In this document: piece by piece, positions 57,885 through 64,000 of the stretch
Layout of the letters: each line of letters opens with the position of its first letter
How positions within the stretch are numbered: the first letter of the stretch is position 1
Source: CADEEN01 sp963706685
Lineage (GTDB): Bacteria; Pseudomonadota; Gammaproteobacteria; Burkholderiales; Burkholderiaceae_C
Direction of reading: 5' to 3'
Assembly (NCBI GenBank): GCA_963706685.1
Contig: CAVPMY010000003.1
Coordinates: 434,001 to 498,000, forward strand
DNA length: 64,000 nucleotides
Program-made: the position numbers and the translations under genes
Notes under the pieces: model-generated
What the model was told of the DNA's origin: nothing
The model's input: the letters and a program-made list of their open reading frames with translations, nothing else
Databases searched by the model: none

Positions 57885-58525
57885 CCGGGCCGCACCACAT
57901 CGACCACCACGCCGAGCTGCGTGCTGCGCTCCAGCGCCGAGATCAGGCGGGCGCGCTGCGTGTCCATCAACTCGGCGGCCTGGGGGTCGCCGGCATGCAG
58001 GCGCACACGCAGGAACGCACCCTCGCGCGCCAGCTCGACCAGCGCGCCGGGCAGCGTCTGGCCGAGCTCGAGCAGCATGCGCGGCGGGCCGGCAGCTTGC
58101 GACCCGGTCGCCACGTAGAGCCGCGCACAGTGGCTCTGCAGCAGGGCAACGAAGTCGTCGCCGGCCGCTGGCGAGCGGACGGCATCGGCCGCTGCCGGCG
58201 TACCGACCGACGGCGCAAGGCCGTTCGATGACGGCAGCGTCGCCGCGCCGTCCGGCGACAGGTCGCGCTGCGCCTGCGCCCACTGTTGCTGCTGGCGGAC
58301 CTGGGCGCCGGTGGCCGCGTCGGGTGTCGCGGCACGGCCGGCGCCGTCATCTCGTCGCAGCGGCGTCACCTCGGCCGGCGGGGTGTCGAGCAGCGCACGG
58401 AACTGCTCGCCCGCCCGATCCGGCGCCGCGGTGCGCGCGGGCAGCGCCGGCGCCGCCGGCTGCGCGGCCGGCAGACCGGCGCGGGTCGGCGGCGACAGCG
58501 GCGCGCTGCTCATCGCAGACTCCAC
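57881..58525 (-). CDS. sctP: Type III secretion protein SctP (needle-length/substrate-switch type)
   Basis: 214 residues: Pro/Ala-rich disordered N-terminal half, then a compact C-terminal domain (GPPRMLLELGQTLPGALVEL and FLRVRLHAGDPQAAELMDTQ) like the HpaP/YscP switch domain. Assigned mainly by position between sctO and sctQ and by that domain. Start 58525 (MESAMSS) or 58513. It should interact with SctU. Confidence 0.65.
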   Translation of the reverse strand: MESAMSSAPLSPPTRAGLPAAQPAAPALPARTAAPDRAGEQFRALLDTPPAEVTPLRRDDGAGRAATPDAATGAQVRQQQQWAQAQRDLSPDGAATLPSSNGLAPSVGTPAAADAVRSPAAGDDFVALLQSHCARLYVATGSQAAGPPRMLLELGQTLPGALVELAREGAFLRVRLHAGDPQAAELMDTQRARLISALERSTQLGVVVDVVRPG

Positions 58526-59025
58526 GCCGAGCCGCCCAGGCCGCGCTCGCGCGCGGCCAGCAACTCGGCCGCATCGGCGTCGCGTCGTGCCAGCGCCAGG
58601 CCCGACAGAGCGCGCTGCGCGCGCTGCTGCGCCTGCTGCACGGCGTCGACCCGAGCCTGCTGGCGCAGCAGCCGGGTGCGCGCCGCGTCGGCGTCGCGCG
58701 CGAGAACGGCGCGCCGACTCGATTGTTCATCGCGCTGCTCGGTGAGTTCGTCGCGCCATGCGGCCAGGTACAGGTGCTGATCGACGTAGGCCTTGCCGTG
58801 CATCGGCGCGCCGCCTTCGCGCGTCCAGCGCTGCCAACCGGCCTCCCACGACAGCGTCTGGCGCGCAATCTCCTGCAGGTCGGCATCGAGCGCTTCGATC
58901 TCGGCGTCGACGCCAGCGAGCTGGTCCAGCGCCGCCGTCAGCGCCGCCTCGGCCGCGGCCAGCCGCGCACGGCGCACCGCCAGCACCGGTTGCAGCATCG
59001 CTGCGCTGACGGCCAAGCCCGTCAT
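58510..59025 (-). CDS. sctO: Type III secretion stalk protein SctO
   Basis: 171 residues, mostly one long coiled coil (LAAAEAALTAALDQLAGVDA; SSRRAVLARDADAARTRLLR), like YscO/FliJ, which inserts into the ATPase ring. Start ATG 59025 overlaps the sctN stop (ATGA). Low sequence identity is typical; position is the main support. Confidence 0.7.
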   Translation of the reverse strand: MTGLAVSAAMLQPVLAVRRARLAAAEAALTAALDQLAGVDAEIEALDADLQEIARQTLSWEAGWQRWTREGGAPMHGKAYVDQHLYLAAWRDELTEQRDEQSSRRAVLARDADAARTRLLRQQARVDAVQQAQQRAQRALSGLALARRDADAAELLAARERGLGGSAWSLR

Positions 59026-60353
59026 GATGCCGACACCGCCCGTTCGAGCCCACGCAGCGTCTCGGCCGGCGTGCTGCTGTCGTCCTGGTCCTGGCGCAGG
59101 AACGCGGTCAGCTTGTCGCGGCAGGCGATGGCGCGATCGGTCAGCGCGTCGCTGCCTTTGCGGTATTCGCCGATCTTGAGCAACACGTCGACGGCCTGCG
59201 CCTTGGCGATCAACGTACGCGCGCTGTCGGCCAGTTCGCGCGCGCGCGCCAGCGTGACCTGGCGCATGACGCGGCTGCGGCTGGCCAGCACGTCGATGGC
59301 CGGGAAATGCCCGCTTTCGGCGAGCGCCGGCGAGAGCACGATGTGGCCGTCGAGCAGCGCCCGCATCTCTTCGCCGATCGGATCGCCCGTCGGGTCGTCG
59401 TCGACCAGCACGGCGTAGAACGCGGTGATGGCGCCGCGCTCGTCCTGGCCGCAGCGCTCGACCAGGCGCGGCAAGGCCGAGAACACCGAGGGCGTGTAGC
59501 CGCGCCGCGTCGGCGGCTCGCCGGCGGCCAGGCCGATCTCGCGCAGCGCGCGGGCGTAACGCGTCACCGAATCGACCAGCAGCAGCACCGACTGGCCCTG
59601 CGCGCGAAACGATTCGGCGATCGCCGTGGCCACGCTGGCGGCCTGCACGCGCTCGCCGGCCGAGGCATCGGAGGTGGCGACGACAAACACCATGCGCTCG
59701 CGGCGCTCGGGCGACACGGCGTGGTCGATGAACTCGCCGACCTCGCGCCCACGCTCGCCGACCAGCGCCACCACCGTCGTGTCGGCGGCGGTGCCGCGCG
59801 CGATCATCGCCAGCAAGGCGCTCTTGCCGGCGCCGGCCGGCGCGAAGATGCCCATGCGCTGGCCGACGCCGCAGGTCAGCAGGCCGTCGATGGCGCGCAC
59901 GCCGGTGGCCAGCGGCTGCGTGATCGTGCGCCGCGACAGCGGCGCCGGCGCCGCGGCAAACACCGGCGAGGCGACGCCGCCGTCGATCGCGCCGCGGCCA
60001 TCGATCGGCTCGCCGAAGCCGTTGAGCACGCGCCCCCGCAGCGCCGGGCCGGTGATCACGCTGGCGCTGCGGCCGAGGTTGATGACCTCGGTGTGCGCCG
60101 ACAGGCCGTCGAGATTGCCGAACGGCGTCAGCAGCACGCTGTCCTGCGTGATGCCCACGACCTGCGCCTGGAGCCGCCAGCCGTCGCCCGGGTTGACGAG
60201 TTCGCAGACCTGGCCGACACGCGCCGGCACGCCGCTGGCACGCACCAGCGTGCCCAGCGCTTCGAGCACGCGCCCGCGCGACTGCACCGACGGCAAATCG
60301 TCGAGCGCGTTGTCGAGCGCGTCGGCCAGGTAGTGCGTGGCGCGGCGGCTCAT
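59022..60353 (-). CDS. sctN: Type III secretion ATPase SctN
   Basis: 443 residues, F1-beta-like. Walker A in IFAPAGAGKSALLAM, Walker B region VLLLVDSVTRYARALREIGL, catalytic-Glu region GEPPTRRGYTPSVFSALPRL, and ITAFYAVLVDDDPTGDPIGEE. Unfolds and releases substrates from chaperones. ATG at 60353 overlaps the sctL stop; upstream reading in the same frame is not homologous. T3SS rather than flagellar assignment is from the surrounding sctD/F/I/J/K genes. Confidence 0.93.
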   Translation of the reverse strand: MSRRATHYLADALDNALDDLPSVQSRGRVLEALGTLVRASGVPARVGQVCELVNPGDGWRLQAQVVGITQDSVLLTPFGNLDGLSAHTEVINLGRSASVITGPALRGRVLNGFGEPIDGRGAIDGGVASPVFAAAPAPLSRRTITQPLATGVRAIDGLLTCGVGQRMGIFAPAGAGKSALLAMIARGTAADTTVVALVGERGREVGEFIDHAVSPERRERMVFVVATSDASAGERVQAASVATAIAESFRAQGQSVLLLVDSVTRYARALREIGLAAGEPPTRRGYTPSVFSALPRLVERCGQDERGAITAFYAVLVDDDPTGDPIGEEMRALLDGHIVLSPALAESGHFPAIDVLASRSRVMRQVTLARARELADSARTLIAKAQAVDVLLKIGEYRKGSDALTDRAIACRDKLTAFLRQDQDDSSTPAETLRGLERAVSAS

Positions 60354-61012
60354 TGGCGCGGCCCTTGCGCGTCGGCGACGCCACCGCGGCGGCCGACAAA
60401 CGCCTTGATCAGGCCGACACGAACCGCCGCCAGCTGCGTGGCCAGGCTGGCATCGACACGGCCGTACTCGCTTTCGAGCACGCAACTGCCGGGCTCGGCC
60501 TGCGCGGCCTTTTGCAGCTCGATGACATCGACGCGCGGAAACTGTTGTCGCAACGCCACCAGCTCGCGTTGCGCGGTTTCGAAATCGGCCGCCGCGACCA
60601 GCAGCCGCAGCGGCTTGTCATGATCGACCGCCGCCAGCGCGCGCGTGATCATGCTGCGCATGCGCTGCCCGTCGCCGACCTCGCCGAGGATGCGTTGCAA
60701 GGCGTCCATCACGGTGTTGGCAATGCGCGCTTCGAGGCCGATGTAGGCCGATTCGAGGCGCGCCGTGGCCTCGACCACCGAGGCCGCGAATTCCGAGCGC
60801 GCTTCGGCCAACCCCTGCGCATGGCCGCGTTCGCGTGCCGCCGCCAGTTCGGCGTCGGCCTGCGCGCGCACGGCCTGGGCATGGCGCTCGGCCTCGTCCA
60901 CCAGCGCCTGCGCGCTCAGCAAGGCGCTGAACTGTTCGCCCGGGATGATCGGGCCCTCGGCCGCAGCCAGGCGCTGACGATCGATGACGACGCTGGCGCC
61001 GAGCTGCTTCAT
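60350..61012 (-). CDS. sctL: Type III secretion ATPase regulator SctL
   Basis: 220 residues, FliH/YscL family. A long charged helix (LVDEAERHAQAVRAQADAEL) is followed by the C-terminal ATPase-binding part with GSCVLESEYGRVDASLATQL, which is characteristic. ATG at 61012 overlaps the sctK stop (ATGA). Links SctN to SctQ. Confidence 0.85.
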   Translation of the reverse strand: MKQLGASVVIDRQRLAAAEGPIIPGEQFSALLSAQALVDEAERHAQAVRAQADAELAAARERGHAQGLAEARSEFAASVVEATARLESAYIGLEARIANTVMDALQRILGEVGDGQRMRSMITRALAAVDHDKPLRLLVAAADFETAQRELVALRQQFPRVDVIELQKAAQAEPGSCVLESEYGRVDASLATQLAAVRVGLIKAFVGRRGGVADAQGPRQ

Positions 61013-61728
61013 GCGGCCGCTCCCGGCGCGGCATGCAGCCAGGCCCACTCGGGCGCGGCCCGTGGCGTTGCCGCCGCAAACAGCGCACCGATTTTTTGCC
61101 GCTCGGCATCGCCCAGGCGCCAGGCTTCCAAAGTGCGCCAGGCCAGCGGCAACTTCAGCCGCAAGCGCCGCATCGTGCCCAGCGCTGCGCCCGGCACCAT
61201 CGACAGCCACAGCCGCGCCGCGCGGCGAGGCCAGCGCTCGGCGTCGTCGGCCGGCAGTGGCACCAGCAGCTCGCTGACGTCGAGCAGCGCCGCCGGCAAG
61301 CCGGCCAACGTGGGCAGGGCCTCGTGGCTGCGCAGGATCTGCGTCAGCGTCGCAGCGCCGAGGTGGCGCTGCAATGCGGCCACCTGCGGCGCCAGCACGA
61401 CGCGGCGCAGGCTGTCGCGCAACAGCAGTGCCGAGACCTGCGAGGCCACCCGCAAGCCGGCGTCGCTGTCCATCAGCGCGCTGCGCTTGGCGCCGTCGGC
61501 AAAATCGAAATCGACCAGGCGGTCGAGTTCATGCTCGCGGATCAGGGCTTGCGACAGGCGTCGCATCCAGAACGGCGATGCGCTGCCCGCACTCCGGCCG
61601 TCGTCGCCGAAACCGTCCAGCATCGACGCCACCCAGCTCGGGTGCACGTACAGCGCCGGGAAGAGGTTGAACTTCATCTCGACGTCGAAGCGCTTGTCGG
61701 CGACGAAGGGCGCATCAACAGCGGTCAT
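61009..61728 (-). CDS. sctK: Type III secretion sorting platform protein SctK
   Basis: 239 residues. FNLFPALYVHPSWVASML near the start and the Leu-rich helical remainder resemble YscK/PscK/HrpD-like SctK proteins, which are poorly conserved. Placed between sctJ and sctL with 4-base overlaps on both sides, the normal position. Start ATG 61728. Confidence 0.7.
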   Translation of the reverse strand: MTAVDAPFVADKRFDVEMKFNLFPALYVHPSWVASMLDGFGDDGRSAGSASPFWMRRLSQALIREHELDRLVDFDFADGAKRSALMDSDAGLRVASQVSALLLRDSLRRVVLAPQVAALQRHLGAATLTQILRSHEALPTLAGLPAALLDVSELLVPLPADDAERWPRRAARLWLSMVPGAALGTMRRLRLKLPLAWRTLEAWRLGDAERQKIGALFAAATPRAAPEWAWLHAAPGAAA

Positions 61729-62552
61729 CCGACTTCCTCCGTCGCCGCCACGTCTTGCAGGCGTTGCGCGCGCAGCGCGAGCCAGCGCTGCAGGGCCTCG
61801 CGCAATCGCGTCGAACGCGCCAGCGCAAACAGCAGGACACCCACCACCGCCCATGGCAGCACGACCAGCGCCCACAACAGCGGCAGGCTGGACGAGGCCA
61901 CCAGGGCGCCGAAGAAGCGCGTCACCGGCTGCTGGGCGGCCGGCGTCAACGACGCGCGCGAGGGAAAGAAGGACACCGCCACACGATCGGCGCTCAGGCC
62001 CTCGACGCTGCGCACCACCAGCTCCTTGACCGCGGGCAGCACGACCTGCATGTCCATGTCGGCACGGTGCTTGAGGAACACCGAGGCCGAAGTCGGCTTG
62101 GCCTGCGCCGACAACGGGTCGCTCGAAGGCAGCACGACATGCACACGCGCCACCAGCACGCCATCGATCTGCGACAGCGTGCGCGCGATCGATTGTTCGA
62201 CACCGTAGATGAAGCGGATGCGCTCTTCGTTCGGCGACGACACCAGGCCGTGGCGGGCGAAGATGTCGCCCAGGCTCTGGTACTGCTGCGCCGGCTGGGC
62301 ATTGGCGTTGAGCAGCTCGATGGCCGCCGCCAGCTTCGAGTCTTCGACCCAGACGCTGAAGTTCTTGCCTTCGACGCTGCGCTTGTCGGCGTCGATGCCA
62401 CCCTTGAGCAGCGTCAGCAGCACCTGGTTGGCCTCGTCTTCGCTCAGATTCTGGTGCACCGGCTGCTGGCAGGCGGCGAGGCCCAAGGTCAGGGCCAGCG
62501 CCAACAGCCAGCGCCGCAGACCTGCGCGGCTGCGTCGCCCGTCCTCCCTCAT
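61725..62552 (-). CDS. sctJ: Type III secretion inner-membrane ring lipoprotein SctJ
   Basis: 275 residues, YscJ/FliF family. A signal peptide ending in the lipobox LAAC gives a lipid-anchored Cys (about residue 27). Two ring-building motifs, including ARVHVVLPSSDP, follow, then a C-terminal TM helix (LLWALVVLPWAVVGVLLFAL). ATG at 62552 (MREDGRRSR). Builds the inner-membrane ring with SctD. Confidence 0.93.
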   Translation of the reverse strand: MREDGRRSRAGLRRWLLALALTLGLAACQQPVHQNLSEDEANQVLLTLLKGGIDADKRSVEGKNFSVWVEDSKLAAAIELLNANAQPAQQYQSLGDIFARHGLVSSPNEERIRFIYGVEQSIARTLSQIDGVLVARVHVVLPSSDPLSAQAKPTSASVFLKHRADMDMQVVLPAVKELVVRSVEGLSADRVAVSFFPSRASLTPAAQQPVTRFFGALVASSSLPLLWALVVLPWAVVGVLLFALARSTRLREALQRWLALRAQRLQDVAATEEVG

Positions 62553-62581
62553 GATGACAACGCCTTTCTTGGCTGCTGCGG

Positions 62582-62974
62582 TCAACTGCGCTGGGTCAGC
62601 GTCTGGATGTCGCGCTCGACGACGCCGGCGGACTTGGAGGTCAGCTCGAGAGACACCGAGGCCTTGACCATCTGGTACTGCATCGACAGCAACTCCTGTG
62701 GCGACATGTCCTTGGTGGTTGCCATCTTCTGCATCGCCTGGTCCAGGCCATGCCATTGCGACGACATGCCTTCGGCCCAGCCCTGCAGGCGTCCACCGGC
62801 GATGGAAGATGCGCTGGACACCGACGAGGCAGCCGCTCCCTCGGGTGCGAACATCAGCTGCTCAAAGCGCCCGATCGAGTCGGGCCGCGCCGCCGCTGCC
62901 GACCCGCCAGCCTGACCTGCGGTCTGGTTCGTGACCGCTTGCGGCACGAAGGCGATCTGTTGTGCGAAGTCCAT
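62582..62974 (-). CDS. sctI: Type III secretion inner rod/adapter protein SctI
   Basis: 130 residues. The conserved C-terminal rod segment is SPQELLSMQYQMVKASVSLE followed by SKSAGVVERDIQTL, matching YscI/PrgJ-type inner rods; the N-terminus is variable. GGAGG precedes the ATG at 62974. Connects the SctRST channel to the needle. Confidence 0.75.
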   Translation of the reverse strand: MDFAQQIAFVPQAVTNQTAGQAGGSAAAARPDSIGRFEQLMFAPEGAAASSVSSASSIAGGRLQGWAEGMSSQWHGLDQAMQKMATTKDMSPQELLSMQYQMVKASVSLELTSKSAGVVERDIQTLTQRS

Positions 62975-62990
62975 CTTGTTTCCTCCGTTG

Positions 62991-63473
62991 TCAGGAACCG
63001 GCGGCCGCTTCGAGCCGGCGCGCGGGCTCGATGCAGCAGCGAACGACATTCACCGCGCCCGAATCGCGGTTCGTGGCCAACACGTCCTCGAACAGCACCA
63101 TCGCGCCGGGGCGCTCGGCGTGCACGAGCAGCGTGCCGAGCATGGCCTTGGCCATCTCCGAGTCGGCGTGGTGTTCGACGACGTCGCGCAACTGCGCAAT
63201 CGCCGCGTCCACTTCGCCGCGCCGCGCCTGCACCATCGCTGCGCCGATCAACGGCGACGGACTGCCGGGTTTCATCGCCGTCAGGTTGGCGAAGATTGCA
63301 GCGGCCGCTGCGTGCAGTCCACATTCGCTGGCCAGAAAGCCGACCTCGGCGAGCCGCTCGAACAACTCCGGCGATGCGGCGCCGCGCAGCGCGCGGCCGG
63401 CCACGCCCAGGCTCGCCCCGAGTTCGGTCTGCAGCGCGGCGGCGTCATCCATCGGAGCTGCGCTTGCGCTCAT
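62991..63473 (-). CDS. sctG: TPR-like needle co-chaperone (SctG/YscG-like)
   Basis: 160 residues of helix-turn-helix repeats (FLASECGLHAAAAAIFANLT; GAAMVQARRGEVDAAIAQLR; AMLGTLLVHAERPGAMVLFE), TPR-type. Placed right after sctF with a one-base stop/start overlap. In Yersinia/Pseudomonas the order E-F-G encodes a needle protein and its two co-chaperones, the G member being TPR-like. HrpB1-type proteins are an alternative. Confidence 0.6.
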   Translation of the reverse strand: MSASAAPMDDAAALQTELGASLGVAGRALRGAASPELFERLAEVGFLASECGLHAAAAAIFANLTAMKPGSPSPLIGAAMVQARRGEVDAAIAQLRDVVEHHADSEMAKAMLGTLLVHAERPGAMVLFEDVLATNRDSGAVNVVRCCIEPARRLEAAAGS

Positions 63474-63697
63474 CAGATCGACATGTTCTTGGCGATGTTC
63501 TTCTGGCCTTCGCCCCAGGACTTGATGATCTCGCTGGTCGCGGTCAGGGCGAACTGAGCCTGGGCCATCTTGATCTGCGCCTGCATCATCGCGCCCGGCG
63601 AGCCGTCCTTGGCCGCGGCAGCCGCAGCACTCATCGCGCTGTCGATGCTCGTACCCGCCGTTGAAGCCATTCCGTTGACGGTGTCGATCGTGCTCAT
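63473..63697 (-). CDS. sctF: Type III secretion needle protein SctF
   Basis: 74 residues, the size of needle subunits. The N-terminus is small-residue-rich (MSTIDTVNGMASTAG), then a helix SPGAMMQAQIKMAQAQFALT and an amphipathic C-terminal helix ending KNIAKNMSI. AAGGAG precedes the ATG at 63697. Assigned from size, helix pattern and position next to sctG and sctI. Confidence 0.65.
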   Translation of the reverse strand: MSTIDTVNGMASTAGTSIDSAMSAAAAAAKDGSPGAMMQAQIKMAQAQFALTATSEIIKSWGEGQKNIAKNMSI

Positions 63698-63765
63698 TGA
63701 AATCTCCTTGGAAGTTGGGTCGCTGAGGTGTGCGAGAGTCTTCTGCGCACGGGGAAACACGGCCA

Positions 63766-64000
63766 TCAGGGTCCCGAGTGCATCGCGCCCGGCGTGTCGT
63801 TGAGCGCGGACCATGCCAGATCGACGACCTCGCGTGCCGCAATGCAGGCATCGATCGTGGCCTGCGTGGCCGCAAAGTCGGCTTCGGGCAGCGGCCGCGC
63901 CAAACGCAGCCGCGCCTTGTCGATCGCGGTATCGAAGCCGCTGATGTACCGGGTACGCAGCTCGTCGCCGGCGTCGCTGCGCAACCGCTCGCCCAACTCG
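63766..64000 (-). CDS. Needle co-chaperone (SctE/YscE/EscE-like), 5' end outside the window
   Basis: At least 76 residues, open to the right edge. Two charged helices (GERLRSDAGDELRTRYISG ... FAATQATIDACIAAREVVDL), like the small YscE/EscE/SsaE partner that holds monomeric needle protein. Position immediately before sctF supports this. The first residue visible may be a TTG codon, so the true start is unknown. Confidence 0.45.
   Translation of the reverse strand, partial: ELGERLRSDAGDELRTRYISGFDTAIDKARLRLARPLPEADFAATQATIDACIAAREVVDLAWSALNDTPGAMHSGP

Noticed and set aside
48841..64000. Interpretation of the right-hand block as a flagellar export cluster
   Set aside because: SctD-, SctJ lipoprotein-, SctI-, SctK- and needle-like genes are present, and no flagellin, hook, rod or motor genes are seen.

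Overview
The window is high-GC DNA with dense, short-spaced genes and frequent ATGA/GTGA stop-start overlaps. The gene content points to a betaproteobacterium of the order Burkholderiales, in the Rubrivivax/Leptothrix/Methylibium range. Supporting features are the box-type benzoyl-CoA gene end, the hslV-hslU/dksA/cobW neighbourhood, a DksA with a degenerate zinc finger, IcmF, a MerR-type LiuR, and an intergenic C-rich repeat family. The genus is an inference. I found no rRNA, tRNA, CRISPR array, integrase or insertion sequence, and no gene-free stretch longer than 300 bases.

Layout. 1-5.6 kb (+): the 3' end of boxA, a crotonase, a 3-hydroxyacyl-CoA dehydrogenase, 3-oxoadipyl-CoA thiolase, an ABC substrate-binding protein and a small monooxygenase-fold protein; this is the lower part of an aromatic-acid route ending in acetyl-CoA and succinyl-CoA. 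5.6-9.6 kb: small genes and a TPR-GGDEF diguanylate cyclase. 9.6-13 kb (-): fused isobutyryl-CoA mutase icmF and a cupin, behind an 18-bp palindrome. 13-17.5 kb: coaX, a penicillin-acylase family protein and a response regulator. 18-24.3 kb (-): hslU, hslV, a STAS protein, a small charged protein, dksA and cobW. 24.4-32.2 kb (+): corC, lnt, glyQ, glyS, gmhB-like, plsC and a YgjP-type metallopeptidase. 32.2-36.5 kb: an MBL-fold protein divergent from liuR, then liuA, a beta-carbonic anhydrase and a PLP dehydratase. 36.5-45 kb (-): dhaK, dhaL, a polyol-type ABC importer and a LacI-family regulator. 45.1-48.8 kb (+): amidohydrolase, acetyltransferase and aceK. 48.8-64 kb (-): a large non-flagellar type III secretion (T3SS) gene block, read right to left as sctE-like, F, G, I, J, K, L, N, O, P, Q, R, S, T, U, V, an unknown 558-residue protein, and sctD. 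The secretin, gatekeeper and translocators are not in the window and probably lie past the right edge.

How the genes work together. A perfect palindrome (ATTGACGT-NN-ACGTCAAT) occurs both before liuR/liuA and before icmF. This suggests that one MerR-type regulator ties leucine/isovaleryl-CoA catabolism to the acyl-CoA mutase. The dihydroxyacetone-kinase genes, ABC importer and LacI regulator look like one polyol or triose uptake unit. The T3SS block is nearly gapless, with many 4-base overlaps.

Sequence quality. Single-base frameshifts interrupt several otherwise well-conserved genes in 0-36 kb: boxA, the GGDEF gene, the ydeI-like gene, icmF, lnt, the metallopeptidase, the MBL gene and can. 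About 38.4-44.3 kb is crowded with indels across the whole ABC transporter and into the LacI gene. The right-hand 19 kb shows none. The simplest reading is local assembly error, so coordinates in the ABC region are approximate.
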